From positions 62,001-126,000 of the forward strand of contig NZ_SCMR01000007.1 in NCBI RefSeq assembly GCF_005502885.1: a stretch of DNA of 64,000 nt, given 5' to 3'. Positions 52,673 to 61,314 of the stretch are shown piece by piece. Position 1 is the stretch's first letter. Every line of letters starts with the position of its first letter. This DNA is from Microbacterium sp. 2FI. Lineage in GTDB: Bacteria; Actinomycetota; Actinomycetes; Actinomycetales; Microbacteriaceae. Made by a program: the position numbers and the translations under genes. Below the pieces are notes generated by a model. It did no database searches, was not told the DNA's origin, and worked only from the letters and a program-made list of their open reading frames with translations.

Positions 52673-53493
52673 TGGGGAAGGGCCTTTCGGGAGGGGTCGT
52701 GTTCTGCGGCGAGCCGGGCGCTCAGTGCCTCGGAGGCGTCGAGCGCGTCGAGAGCGATGGCCGCGGGGGCGTAGGGGCTGAGGCGCACGACGTCGCCGAC
52801 GACGACGACGGCGGGGGAGCGGATGCCGCGCTCGGCGGCCTGCGCCGCGATCGAGCCGAGGGTTCCGATCGTCACGCGCTGGCGCTCGCCGAAGCCGTCC
52901 TCGACGATCGCGACGGGGCAGCCGGCGCCCCGCTCGCCGCGGGCGAGCGTGATCGCGGAGTTCGCGAGGGTGCCGACGCCCATGAGGAGGACGACGGTGT
53001 GGTCACGGCCTCCGCCGACGGACGCGATCTGGTCGTGGCCGGTGGCGACGGTGAACGAGGTCGCGACACCGCGGTGTGTGAGGGGGATGCCGGCGATCGC
53101 GGGCACCGAGATCGCGCTCGTGATGCCGGGCACGACCTCGACCTCGATGCCGGCGCGCTGGCAGAAGGCGAGCTCCTCGCCGCCGCGGCCGAAGATGTAC
53201 GGGTCGCCGCCCTTCAGGCGCACGACCGTCTTGCCGTCACGCGCGAGCTGCACGAGAAGGGCGTTGATCGCGTCCTGCGGCACGGCGTGGTGGCCCGGGC
53301 GCTTGCCGACGTCGACGACGTCGGCGGTGAGCTCGACGCCGTCGGCGGCGAGCCCATCGAGCACCGCGCGGGCGCCGAGTCGGTCGGCGACGATCACATC
53401 GGCGCGCTCGAGGGCGCGAAGGCCCCGGACCGTGAGGAGACCGGCGTCTCCTGGCCCGGCACCGACGAGCCAGACCTTTCCGGCGGCGGTCAT
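52669..53493 (-). CDS. cobA: Uroporphyrinogen-III C-methyltransferase (SUMT)
   Basis: 274 residues from ATG 53493, with GGGAGG upstream. SAM-dependent tetrapyrrole methylase motifs: 'VWLVGAGPGDAGLLTVRGLRAL', 'VVRLKGGDPYIFGRGGEELAF', 'VVPGITSAISVPAIAGIPLTHR', 'ATGHDQ', 'VLLMGVGTL'. It makes precorrin-2, the precursor of siroheme needed by the sulfite reductase of the same operon. A monofunctional SUMT, without the CysG dehydrogenase/chelatase part; a CbiX-like chelatase gene lies upstream at 61315-62043. Confidence 0.93.
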   Translation of the reverse strand: MTAAGKVWLVGAGPGDAGLLTVRGLRALERADVIVADRLGARAVLDGLAADGVELTADVVDVGKRPGHHAVPQDAINALLVQLARDGKTVVRLKGGDPYIFGRGGEELAFCQRAGIEVEVVPGITSAISVPAIAGIPLTHRGVATSFTVATGHDQIASVGGGRDHTVVLLMGVGTLANSAITLARGERGAGCPVAIVEDGFGERQRVTIGTLGSIAAQAAERGIRSPAVVVVGDVVRLSPYAPAAIALDALDASEALSARLAAEHDPSRKALPQ

Positions 53494-54431
53494 CGGGCAC
53501 CTCCCGTGATCAGGAGGCCCCGGCGGCGCAGCATCCGTCGCTCGATCGGATCGAAGAAGCAGAGCTCGATCAGGATGCCGATGAAGAGGATGACCAGGAT
53601 CGTCGCGAGGACCCCCGCGAGGTCGGCGAGCTCGCGGCTCTGGTCGAGCATCGTCCCGAGACCGAAGCCGATGGTGCCGCCGGTCGCGATGATCTCGGCT
53701 GCCATGAGCGAGCGCCACGAGAACGCCCAGCCCTGCTTGAGCCCCGCGAGATAGCCGGGGAAGGCGGCCGGCAGGACGACGGCGGTCGCCAGCTGCCAGC
53801 GGTTGGCGCCGAGTACGGTGCCCACGCGCCGCAGCTGCGGCGGCACCTGTGACACGCCCGCGATGAGGCCGTTGACGATCGAGGGGATCGCGCCCATCAG
53901 GATGACGAAGTAGACCGTGGCGTCGGAGAGCCCGAACCAGATGATGGCGGCCGGCACCCACGCGACCGAGGGCAGCACCTGCAGGCCCGAGATGATCGGC
54001 CCGACGGCGCGGCGCAGCGGCCGCACCTCCGCGAGCAGCAGTCCGATGGGCGTGCCGACGATGATCGCGATGACGAACCCGGCGACGCCGCGCTCGAGGC
54101 TCGTGGCGACGGCCTCCTGCAGGCGCCCGGACTCCCACGCATACCCGAGCGCGTCCCACACGGCGAGCGGGCTCGGGACCTTGTCGGGGCGGGGCTGCGC
54201 GATCACGACGAACAGCTGCCACGCGACGATCAGGACGATCACGAACAGGATGGGCGGCACGACGCTCGCTGCGAAGTCGCGCCACCGGCCCGGTTCGGGC
54301 GTCGCGTCGGTCTGCAGACGGTCGAGGCCGGTCTCGAGGCTGCGCAGGTCGTCGGAGTGGGCGGAGGCTGCGCGCTTCGTCTCGTCGCTGCGCTCCTGGC
54401 TCAGCGACCGGGTAGTGGCTTCAGGCGGCAT
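53490..54431 (-). CDS. ABC transporter permease (SsuC/TauC type)
   Basis: 313 residues with a hydrophilic N-terminal 50 residues and six TM segments; EAA-like loop 'GVSQVPPQLRRVGTVLGANRWQLATAVVLPAAFP'. Typical of sulfonate/taurine/nitrate permeases. Overlaps the ATPase gene by 11 bases and the SUMT gene by 4. In a sulfate-assimilation operon it most likely imports a sulfur source. Confidence 0.9.
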   Translation of the reverse strand: MPPEATTRSLSQERSDETKRAASAHSDDLRSLETGLDRLQTDATPEPGRWRDFAASVVPPILFVIVLIVAWQLFVVIAQPRPDKVPSPLAVWDALGYAWESGRLQEAVATSLERGVAGFVIAIIVGTPIGLLLAEVRPLRRAVGPIISGLQVLPSVAWVPAAIIWFGLSDATVYFVILMGAIPSIVNGLIAGVSQVPPQLRRVGTVLGANRWQLATAVVLPAAFPGYLAGLKQGWAFSWRSLMAAEIIATGGTIGFGLGTMLDQSRELADLAGVLATILVILFIGILIELCFFDPIERRMLRRRGLLITGGAR

Positions 54432-55290
54432 TGCGGCGGATCTCCTTCCGCAGCTGGTCGGTGATCTCCACCGACAGGGCGGCGACCTCGGGCGACTCGA
54501 TGCGGCGCCCGGTGGTCTTGCTGATCGTCCACTCCTGGACGATGCGGCCGGGTCGGCTGCCCATCAGCACGACGCGCTGACCGAGACGCGCGGCCTCGCG
54601 CACGTTGTGCGTGACGAAGACGATCGTGCGACCGGTGGCCCGCCACACACGCTCGAGCTCCTCGTGCAGCAGGTCGCGCGTGATGGCGTCGAGGGCCGCG
54701 AAGGGCTCGTCCATCAGGAGCACCGGGCGATCCTGCGCGAGGGCCCGGGCGAGCGCGACGCGCTGGCGCATGCCGCCCGAGAGCTCGTGCGGGCGCTTCT
54801 CGGCGGCATCCGCGAGATTCACCGTGTCGAGCAGGGCGAGCGCCTTCTCGCGGCGCTCGCCGCGGGGGACGCCGCGCAGCCGCAGGGCGAGCTCGACGTT
54901 GCGCCGCGCGGTGAGCCACGGCATGAGCGCCGACTCCTGGAACATCACGGCGGCGCCGGCGTCGGGGGTCGTGATGCTCCCCGTGCTCGGGCGGTCGAGC
55001 CCGGCGATCAGGTTGAGCAGCGTCGATTTGCCGCAGCCGGAGGCGCCCAGAAGGCACACGAACTCACCGGGGGCGATGTCGAGCGAGACGTCGTCGAGCA
55101 CGACCGGACCGGTGCCGAAGCGCTTGCCGACGTGGTCGATCCGCACAGCCGGCGGAGGCGCCGGCGCGGGCTCGCGCACCGGCGTGACGCTGTCGAAGCT
55201 CGGTCCCAGAAGGTTCGGGACGCGCGCCTCCGGTGTCGCGTCGCCCTGCGGCGACGCGACACCGGAGACGCCCGGAGCGGGTGTGCTCAC
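54421..55290 (-). CDS. ABC transporter ATP-binding protein (SsuB/TauB type)
   Basis: 289 residues from GTG 55290, with GAGAGG upstream. Walker A 'LGASGCGKSTLL', signature '[14 protein letters not shown]', Walker B 'PVLLMDEPFAALD', switch His 'FVTHNVREA'. An extra N-terminal stretch of about 45 residues precedes the core. Its coding DNA contains a perfect 18-bp inverted repeat (55228-55267), apparently an inserted palindrome translated in frame. Pairs with the permease and binding protein; substrate probably a sulfonate or other sulfur compound. Confidence 0.92.
   Translation of the reverse strand: MSTPAPGVSGVASPQGDATPEARVPNLLGPSFDSVTPVREPAPAPPPAVRIDHVGKRFGTGPVVLDDVSLDIAPGEFVCLLGASGCGKSTLLNLIAGLDRPSTGSITTPDAGAAVMFQESALMPWLTARRNVELALRLRGVPRGERREKALALLDTVNLADAAEKRPHELSGGMRQRVALARALAQDRPVLLMDEPFAALDAITRDLLHEELERVWRATGRTIVFVTHNVREAARLGQRVVLMGSRPGRIVQEWTISKTTGRRIESPEVAALSVEITDQLRKEIRRNAA
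55228..55267. repeat. Perfect 18-bp palindrome inside the SsuB-type gene
   Basis: CTCCGGTGTCGCGTCGCC (55228-55245) and its exact reverse complement (55250-55267) flank CTGC. In the minus-strand frame it encodes part of the extra N-terminal segment (SGVASPQGDATPEA). At the mRNA level it makes a strong hairpin 24 codons or fewer from the start codon. Confidence 0.85.
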
Positions 55291-56351
55291 GGTGAATCCT
55301 CTCCGAGGCCCGCGGCTGAAACCGGCTCGGCGCCCGCATCCGCGAGCAGGCCGTTGAGCAGGCGCAGGTCGAAGAGCCCGCCGATCGAGCCCTCCTTCTG
55401 CGTGCCCGCTTCGAGGCCGTTCGCGACGAGGGTCTCGAACGTGTCGGCGTGCGGGTCGATCGAGAACAGCACGTGCTCGAGCGCGCGGGTGATGACCGCC
55501 TCGTCGAGCGCCTTGCCGGTCTCTGCCTCGAGTGCGCCGTTGATCACTGCGGGCGCCTCCTCGGGGTTGTCGGCGATCCACTGCACGGCGGCGATATGGC
55601 CCTCCAGCAGGTCCTCGACGACGTCGGGGTGTGCCTCGAGGAACTCGGCGCGCACGAGCAGCACGGTCGTGGGGAACTCGCCGTCCTCCCACAGCTCGGC
55701 TTCGTCGATCAGCACGTGGGCGCCCTCGTCGATCACGAGCCGCGACACCCAGGGCTCGGGCAGCCACGCGCCATCGATCTCGCCGTCCTGGAAGAGCGTG
55801 AGGGTCTGCGCGTTCTCGGTCGGCGTGATGTTCACGTCGCCGCCACCCGAAGTGTCGGTCTCGAAGCCCTCTTCCGCCAGCCACGCGCGCAGCGCCACGT
55901 CCTGCGTGTTGCCGAGCTGCGGCGTCGCGAGCGTCGTGCCCTCGAGGTCGGCGGCGCTGTCGATGCCGTCGCGGACCACGAGTGCGGCGCCGCCGGTCGC
56001 CGCCCCGGCGACGATGTGCGCCGAGACCCCACCCGACTGGATGAACGTGTTGATCGACGGGTTCGGACCGATGTAGGTCGCGTCGATCGCGCCCGCCGTG
56101 AGTGCCTCGATCGCCGACGGACCGGCGTTGAAGGCGTGCGTCGTCACGGCGACGTCGCCGAGGGCATCGGCGAACAGGCCTTCCTCGAGTCCGACGAGGG
56201 CGGGGGCGTGGGTGACGTTCGCGAAGTAGCCGAGGCGGAGCTCGGTGACCTCTTCGGTACCGGTGGATCCCGAGGCGGAGGCGCAGCCGGCCATCATGCA
56301 GGCCACAAGTCCCAGAGTGGTGATCGTCGTCGCAGTGCGGATGGTGTTCAC
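55287..56351 (-). CDS. ABC transporter substrate-binding lipoprotein (SsuA/TauA type)
   Basis: 354 residues. Lipobox 'CMMAGC' with Cys23. 'LRLGYFANVTHAPALVGLEEGLFADAL', 'VTTHAFNAGPSAIEALTAGAIDATYIGPNPSINTF' and 'GEIDGAWLPEPWVSRL' are typical of nitrate/sulfonate/taurine-binding proteins. GAAGGAGG precedes the ATG. 50 bases separate it from cysN, the largest gap in the operon. The ligand is likely a sulfonate or sulfate ester, inferred from the cys context. Confidence 0.92.
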   Translation of the reverse strand: MNTIRTATTITTLGLVACMMAGCASASGSTGTEEVTELRLGYFANVTHAPALVGLEEGLFADALGDVAVTTHAFNAGPSAIEALTAGAIDATYIGPNPSINTFIQSGGVSAHIVAGAATGGAALVVRDGIDSAADLEGTTLATPQLGNTQDVALRAWLAEEGFETDTSGGGDVNITPTENAQTLTLFQDGEIDGAWLPEPWVSRLVIDEGAHVLIDEAELWEDGEFPTTVLLVRAEFLEAHPDVVEDLLEGHIAAVQWIADNPEEAPAVINGALEAETGKALDEAVITRALEHVLFSIDPHADTFETLVANGLEAGTQKEGSIGGLFDLRLLNGLLADAGAEPVSAAGLGEDSP

Positions 56352-56401
56352 GGTTCGCCTCCTTCAGCAGGCAGTGTTCGGTGTGGTGGGTGCGCGACCG
56401 G

Positions 56402-57718
56402 TCAGTCGCGCGTGATGCCGGCGGCGAGAGTCGCGCCGTCGGACGGATGGATGACGAGGAACGAGCCCCCGTGGCGGTTCGCGCCGTACGGCTCGAGCGG
56501 CAGGTCGGCCGCGAACCGCAGCCGCACGCGGCCGATGTCGTTGGTCTCGAGCACCCCGGCGGGCTCGTGCACGAGAGCGTCGAGGTCGTACCGCGACTCG
56601 ATCTGCGCGACGATCGCCTGCACGGTCGCGGTGCCGTGCTTGACGAGCACGCGGGCCCCGGCGGTGAGAGGGCGTGCGTCGAGCTGGAAGAGCTCGGCAT
56701 CGATCTCGCGCCGCGCCTCGGGGAGGGTGCCGGCCGCGACGACGAGCGCACCGCGGGCGGCATCGACGTCGTCGGCGAACTGCAGCGAGACCGACTGCGC
56801 GGCCACGGCCGAAGTCGCCTCGCGCCCGGCGACCTGGATGCCGGTGACCGTCGTCGCGATTCCGGTCGGGAAGATCTCGACCCGGTCGCCGACGCTCACG
56901 GTCCCCGACGACACGCGGCCGGCGACGGCGCGGTAGTCGCGGAGGCGCTCGACGGCATCCTCGTCGGACGCGAACTCGGGGGCGAGGCCGCCCTGCGGCC
57001 GCAGCACCAGCTGCACCGGCAGGCGGAACGCCTCGAGCGCCGTCTCGACCTCGTCCTGGCTCGGCAGAGCCTCGAGCAGTTCGAGCAGCGCCGGGCCCTC
57101 GTACCAGGGCGTGCGTTCGGACCGCTCGACGATGTTGTCGCCCTCGAGCGCCGACACCGGCAGCACGTGCACATCGCCGATGCCGAGTTCGCTCGTGACA
57201 GCCCGCACCTGGGCTTCGACCGGCGCGAACGCCTCTTCGGCGAAGTCGAGGAGGTCGATCTTGTTGACCGCGACGATCACGTGCGGCACGCGCAGGAGTG
57301 CGACGACGGCGAGGTGGCGCCGGGTCTGCTCGAGGACGCCCTTGCGGCCGTCGATCAGCACGATCACGGCGTCTGCGGTCGTGGCGCCCGTGACCATGTT
57401 CCGCGTGTACTGCACGTGTCCGGGGCAGTCGGCGAGGATGAACGATCGCGCACCCGTGGAGAAGTACCGATAGGCGACGTCGATCGTGATCCCCTGCTCG
57501 CGCTCGGCGCGGAGGCCGTCGGTCAGCAGCGCGAAGTCGAACTCGCCGTGGGCGAAGCCGCGGTCGGCGGAGGTGCGCGCGACCTGCTCGAGCTGGTCGG
57601 CGAGGATCGCCTTCGAGTCGTGCAGCAGACGACCGACGAGCGTCGACTTGCCGTCGTCGACGGACCCTGCGGTCGCGAAGCGGAACAGCGTTCCGGTGGC
57701 CAGGGCGGGGGTGGTCAT
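56402..57718 (-). CDS. cysN: Sulfate adenylyltransferase, GTPase subunit (CysN)
   Basis: 438 residues. GTPase motifs: 'SVDDGKSTLVGRLLHDSK', 'GITIDVAYRYF', 'DCPGHVQYTRNM', 'NKIDLLDFAE', followed by EF-Tu-like barrel domains. It drives APS formation with CysD. No APS-kinase (CysC) domain is fused, which fits the APS-type reductase CysH upstream. ATG shares one base with the cysD stop. Confidence 0.95.
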   Translation of the reverse strand: MTTPALATGTLFRFATAGSVDDGKSTLVGRLLHDSKAILADQLEQVARTSADRGFAHGEFDFALLTDGLRAEREQGITIDVAYRYFSTGARSFILADCPGHVQYTRNMVTGATTADAVIVLIDGRKGVLEQTRRHLAVVALLRVPHVIVAVNKIDLLDFAEEAFAPVEAQVRAVTSELGIGDVHVLPVSALEGDNIVERSERTPWYEGPALLELLEALPSQDEVETALEAFRLPVQLVLRPQGGLAPEFASDEDAVERLRDYRAVAGRVSSGTVSVGDRVEIFPTGIATTVTGIQVAGREATSAVAAQSVSLQFADDVDAARGALVVAAGTLPEARREIDAELFQLDARPLTAGARVLVKHGTATVQAIVAQIESRYDLDALVHEPAGVLETNDIGRVRLRFAADLPLEPYGANRHGGSFLVIHPSDGATLAAGITRD

Positions 57719-58737
57719 CAGAAGTATCCGTCCTTCTTGCGGTCCTCCATCGCCGCCTCCGAGAGGCGGTCGTCGGCGCGGGTCGCGCCGCGCTCGGTGA
57801 TGGTGGAGCGGGCGACTTCGGCGACGATGGCGCCGAGGTCGGCGGCATCCGATTCCACGGCGCCCGTGCAGCTCATGTCGCCCACCGTGCGATAGCGGAC
57901 CGTGCGCACCTCGATGCGCTCGTCGGCGCGCGGAGGTGAGAATTCGCCCACCGGGCGCCACATGCCGTCGCGCGAGTAGACCTCGCGCTCGTGCGCGAAG
58001 TACAGCGGCGGCAGGGCGATGCCCTCGCGCTCGATGTAGCGCCAGACGTCGAGCTCGGTCCAGTTCGAGATCGGGAACGCGCGCACGTGCTGGCCGGGGG
58101 TGTGGCGGCCGTTGTACAGGCTCCACAGCTCCGGGCGCTGGTTGCGCGGGTCCCACTGGCCGAACTCGTCGCGCAGCGAGATGATGCGCTCCTTGGCGCG
58201 GGCCTTGTCCTCGTCGCGGCGGGCGCCGCCGAAGACGGCGTCGTGGCGGCCGGCGGCGATCGCGTCGAGGAGCGGAACGGTCTGCAGCGGGTTGCGGGTG
58301 CCGTCGGCGCGCTCCTGCAGCCGCCCGTCGTCGATGTAGTCCTGCACGCGCGCGACCTCGAGACGGATGCCGAGACGCGCGACGGTCTCGTCGCGGAACG
58401 CGAGCACCTCGGGGAAGTTGTGGCCCGTGTCGACGTGCAGCACCGGGAACGGCACGCGCCCGGGCGCGAACGCCTTCGTGGCGAGGTGCAGCACGACGAC
58501 GGAGTCCTTGCCACCCGAGAACAGCAGCACGGGTCGTTCGAACTCGGCGACCACCTCGCGGATGATGTGGATCGCCTCGGCCTCGAGCAGGTCGAGCGTC
58601 GACAGTGCGGCACTGCCCTCGGGTCGCTGAGCGAGCGCAGCATCCCCTTCGGGTCGCTGAGCGAGCGCAGCATCCCCTTCGGGTCGCTGAGCGAGCGCAG
58701 CGAGACGAAGCGAGGTGTCGGTGTCGGAGAGAGTCAT
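57718..58737 (-). CDS. cysD: Sulfate adenylyltransferase subunit 2 (CysD) with N-terminal repeat insert
   Basis: 339 residues, somewhat longer than the ~300 usual. PP-loop 'LLFSGGKDSVVVLHLATKAF', 'HVDTGHNFPEVLAFRD', 'FGGARRDEDKARAKERI' and 'RAFPISNWTELDVWRYI' define CysD. Extra residues come from a threefold repeat of a 10-residue unit (LAQRPEGDAA) at about 14-43, encoded by a 30-bp tandem repeat at 58611-58700. It precedes the conserved start 'STLDLLEAEAIHIIREV', so activity is probably unaffected. Overlaps cysH by 4 bases. Confidence 0.95.
   Translation of the reverse strand: MTLSDTDTSLRLAALAQRPEGDAALAQRPEGDAALAQRPEGSAALSTLDLLEAEAIHIIREVVAEFERPVLLFSGGKDSVVVLHLATKAFAPGRVPFPVLHVDTGHNFPEVLAFRDETVARLGIRLEVARVQDYIDDGRLQERADGTRNPLQTVPLLDAIAAGRHDAVFGGARRDEDKARAKERIISLRDEFGQWDPRNQRPELWSLYNGRHTPGQHVRAFPISNWTELDVWRYIEREGIALPPLYFAHEREVYSRDGMWRPVGEFSPPRADERIEVRTVRYRTVGDMSCTGAVESDAADLGAIVAEVARSTITERGATRADDRLSEAAMEDRKKDGYF
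58611..58700. repeat. 30-bp tandem repeat inside cysD
   Basis: Three units: one degenerate (58611-58640) and two exact (58641-58670, 58671-58700). Each contains GGGTCGCTGAGCGAGCGCAG, which is itself near-palindromic and, after the third unit, continues into CGAGACGAAGCG. It resembles an intergenic repeat that has landed in, and expanded within, a coding sequence while keeping frame. Confidence 0.9.
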
Positions 58738-59477
58738 AGGTGCAGTCCGCATTCCGTCTTCGACAGGCCCGCCCAGCGGCCGGCCCGGGGGTCTTCGCCG
58801 GGGGCGACCGGCTGGGTGCACGGCTCGCATCCGATCGAGGGGTAGCCGTTGGAGACCAGGAGGTTCACCGGCACCTGGTGGGCGCCGGCGTAGTCGAGCA
58901 GGTCGTCGAAGGTCCACGCCGCGACCGGGTTGACCTTCACCAGGTCGTTGCGCTCGTCCCACGTGACCAGCGGCGTGTTCGCGCGGGTCGGGGCCTCTTC
59001 ACGGCGGACGCCGGTGAACCACACCTCGTAGCCCGAGAGCGCGTCCTGCAGGGGCGCGACCTTGCGGCGCGCGCAGCACAGGCCCGGGTCGCGGGCGAAG
59101 AGCTTCTCGCCGAACTCGGCATCCTGCTCAGCGACGGTCTGCTCGGGGAGCACGTCCACGATCCGGACGTCGAGCACACGCTCGACCTCGTCGCGCGTGA
59201 AGCGGGTCTCGGCGAAGTGGTAGCCGGTGTCGAGGAAGAGCACGTCGACGCCGGGGAGCTGCTCGGCGACGAGGTGGGGCAGAGCGGCGTCGGCCATCGA
59301 GCACGCGACGGCTGCGGCATCCACTCCGAAGTGCTCCGCGACCCACGCGACCACCTCGGCGGGCGAGGCCTCGTGGTCGGTGAGGCTGCCGAGCTCGATG
59401 TTGCCCTGCTCGGCGAGCGCCCGCAGCTCGTCGCGGCTGCGGCGCACCGTGGCGCGGGGGGCGAGCGAGACGGTCAT
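58734..59477 (-). CDS. cysH: Adenylyl-sulfate (APS) reductase CysH
   Basis: 247 residues from ATG 59477 (GGAGG upstream). PP-loop-like 'ACSMADAALPHLV', 'FLDTGYHFAETRFTRDEVERV', the iron-sulfur cysteines 'DPGLCCARRKVAPL' and 'IGCEPCTQPV', and the C-terminal redox Cys in 'KTECGLHL'. The CC...CxxC set marks the [4Fe-4S] APS reductase, not the PAPS enzyme. It makes sulfite from APS with thioredoxin. Stop overlaps cysD start, start overlaps the sulfite reductase stop. Confidence 0.95.
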   Translation of the reverse strand: MTVSLAPRATVRRSRDELRALAEQGNIELGSLTDHEASPAEVVAWVAEHFGVDAAAVACSMADAALPHLVAEQLPGVDVLFLDTGYHFAETRFTRDEVERVLDVRIVDVLPEQTVAEQDAEFGEKLFARDPGLCCARRKVAPLQDALSGYEVWFTGVRREEAPTRANTPLVTWDERNDLVKVNPVAAWTFDDLLDYAGAHQVPVNLLVSNGYPSIGCEPCTQPVAPGEDPRAGRWAGLSKTECGLHL

Positions 59478-61189
59478 ACCAGCGCCTCCTCGTCGGCGCG
59501 GTGCGCCCACTGGGCGAACGTCTCGTCGGCTGCGGCGTCACGCTCTGCGAGGAAGCGCTTGACGACCCGCTCGGTGTAGTCGGCGATGCCGTCGGCGGCG
59601 ACCTTGAGTCCGCGGACGGTGCGGCCGAGGCCGGCCTCGTCGCGGTCCTGCGATGCGAGCCCACCGCCGAGGTGCACCTGGTAGCCCGGCACCTGCTCGC
59701 CGTCGATCGTGACGAGCTGGCCCTTGAGCCCGATGTCGGCGGTCTGGATGCGGGCGCACGAGTTCGGGCAGCCGTTGACGTGGAGCGAGATCGGATGCGG
59801 CAGGTCGAAGCCCGCGAGGCGCTCTTCGAGCTCGAGCACGGCCGCCGTCGCGTAGCCCTTGGTCTCGACGATCGCGAGCTTGCAGAACTCGATTCCGGTG
59901 CACGCGATCGTGCCGCGGCGGATGAGGCTCGGCCGCGCCGAGAGGCCGAGGGCGTCGAGGCCCGCGATGAGCGACTCGACCCGGTCTTCGGGGATGTCGA
60001 GGATCACGAGCTTCTGGTGCGGGGTCGTCCGCAGCCGCGTCGACCCGTGCGCCTCGACGAGGTCGGCGAGGTCGGCGAGGATCGGCCCCGAGACGCGGCC
60101 GACGATGGGGGTGACCCCGACGTAGAAGCGACCGTCCTTCTGGCGGTGGACGCCGACGTGGTCGCCCGCGGTCGCGGGCTTCGGGGCCGCCGGGCCGTCG
60201 GGCAGCGCGTAGCCGAGGTACTCGTCCTGTAGCACCTGGCGGAACTTCTCGGTCCCCCACTCGGCGAGCAGGAACTTCAGCCGCGCCTTGTTGCGCAGTC
60301 GCCGGTAGCCGTAGTCGCGGAAGATCTGCGCGACGCCGTGCCAGGCTTCCGCCACACGCTCGGGCGAGACGAAGACGCCCAGGCGCTCGCCGAGTCGGGG
60401 CGCGGTCGACAGGCCGCCGCCGACCCACAGGTCGTAGCCGATGCCGAGCTCGGAGTGGTCGACCGCGACGAAGGCGACGTCGTTGATCTCGTGGACGACG
60501 TCCTGGCTCGGGTGCCCGGTGATCGCCGACTTGAACTTGCGGGGGAGGTTCGCGAGCGACTCGTCGCCGATGAAGCGCGAGGTGATCTCGTCGATCTGCG
60601 GGGTGGGGTCGATCAGCTCGTCGGCGGCGATGCCGGCGACGGGAGAGCCGAGCACGACGCGTGGCACGTCGCCGCAGGCCTCGGTGGTGCCGAGCCCGAC
60701 GGCCTCGAGGCGGCGCCAGATCTCGGGCATCGATTCGACCTCGACCCAGTGCAGCTGCACATTCTGGCGGTCGGTGAGGTCGGCGGTGCCGCGGCCGAAG
60801 TCGTTCGAGACGCTCGCGATGACGCGCAGCTGCTCGGTGGTCAGCTGCCCGCCGTCGATGCGGACGCGCAGCATGAAGTACTCGTCTTCGAGCTCGTGGG
60901 GCTCGAGGGTCGCGGTGCGACCGCCGTCGATGCCGGGCTTGCGCTGCGTGTAGAGGCCCCACACGCGGAAGCGGCCGTGCAGGTCGGTCGGGTCGATCGA
61001 GGCGAACCCGCCCTTCGAGTAGATGTTCTCGATGCGGCCGCGGACGGCGAGGCCGTTGTCGACCTGCTTCCACTCCTCGTTGCCGTTGAGGGGCGCGGTG
61101 CCGTCGATCTTCCACTGCCCGTTGGGGCGGGATGACGGCCGCGGCGGTCGCGCTGCCGCGCGGCGCGGGTCGGTGTCGCTGATGGTCAC
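59474..61189 (-). CDS. Ferredoxin-dependent assimilatory sulfite reductase (siroheme)
   Basis: 571 residues from GTG 61189 (GGAGG 5 bases upstream); GTG 61240 after TAGCCT is a possible longer start. Two ferredoxin-like/siroheme repeats; 'DLTDRQNVQLHWV' and the 4Fe-4S/siroheme cysteines 'CTGIEFCKLA' and 'NGCPNSCARIQ' are intact. It reduces sulfite to sulfide. No CysJ-like flavoprotein is present, so electrons probably come from the ferredoxin and FprA encoded in the same operon. First gene of the sulfur operon. Confidence 0.93.
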   Translation of the reverse strand: MTISDTDPRRAAARPPRPSSRPNGQWKIDGTAPLNGNEEWKQVDNGLAVRGRIENIYSKGGFASIDPTDLHGRFRVWGLYTQRKPGIDGGRTATLEPHELEDEYFMLRVRIDGGQLTTEQLRVIASVSNDFGRGTADLTDRQNVQLHWVEVESMPEIWRRLEAVGLGTTEACGDVPRVVLGSPVAGIAADELIDPTPQIDEITSRFIGDESLANLPRKFKSAITGHPSQDVVHEINDVAFVAVDHSELGIGYDLWVGGGLSTAPRLGERLGVFVSPERVAEAWHGVAQIFRDYGYRRLRNKARLKFLLAEWGTEKFRQVLQDEYLGYALPDGPAAPKPATAGDHVGVHRQKDGRFYVGVTPIVGRVSGPILADLADLVEAHGSTRLRTTPHQKLVILDIPEDRVESLIAGLDALGLSARPSLIRRGTIACTGIEFCKLAIVETKGYATAAVLELEERLAGFDLPHPISLHVNGCPNSCARIQTADIGLKGQLVTIDGEQVPGYQVHLGGGLASQDRDEAGLGRTVRGLKVAADGIADYTERVVKRFLAERDAAADETFAQWAHRADEEALV

Positions 61190-61222
61190 GGTGGCCTCCG
61201 GATGACCCGGGCGTCCCCGGGG

Positions 61223-61281
61223 GGACTCTATCGAGTCCACTTCCGCGAGGCTACGAGGGGCCTGCCGGATGACCTATCCGG
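61223..61281 (-). promoter_or_regulatory. Palindromes in the leader/promoter of the sulfur operon
   Basis: GGACTC-TATC-GAGTCC (61223-61238) and CCGGAT-GACCT-ATCCGG (61265-61281) lie in the 125 bases upstream of the sulfite reductase gene. Both are exact inverted repeats of operator size. A sulfur-responsive regulator is the likely ligand but neither matches a box I recognise. Confidence 0.45.
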
Positions 61282-61314
61282 GCGTCAAGAGCCGTTAACC
61301 GACGTAATGCGGCG

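Noticed and set aside
55291..56763. Upstream extension of the SsuB-type ATPase frame to a 780-residue protein
   Set aside because: The extension is antisense-like shadow of the binding-protein and cysN genes; the ABC domain starts after GTG 55290 with its own ribosome site.
56402..57718. CysN-CysC fusion
   Set aside because: The protein ends after the EF-Tu-like domains; no APS kinase motifs are found, in keeping with an APS-type CysH.
61189..61314. A riboswitch before the sulfur operon
   Set aside because: I see two short palindromes but no SAM- or cobalamin-type conserved core in the 125 bases.
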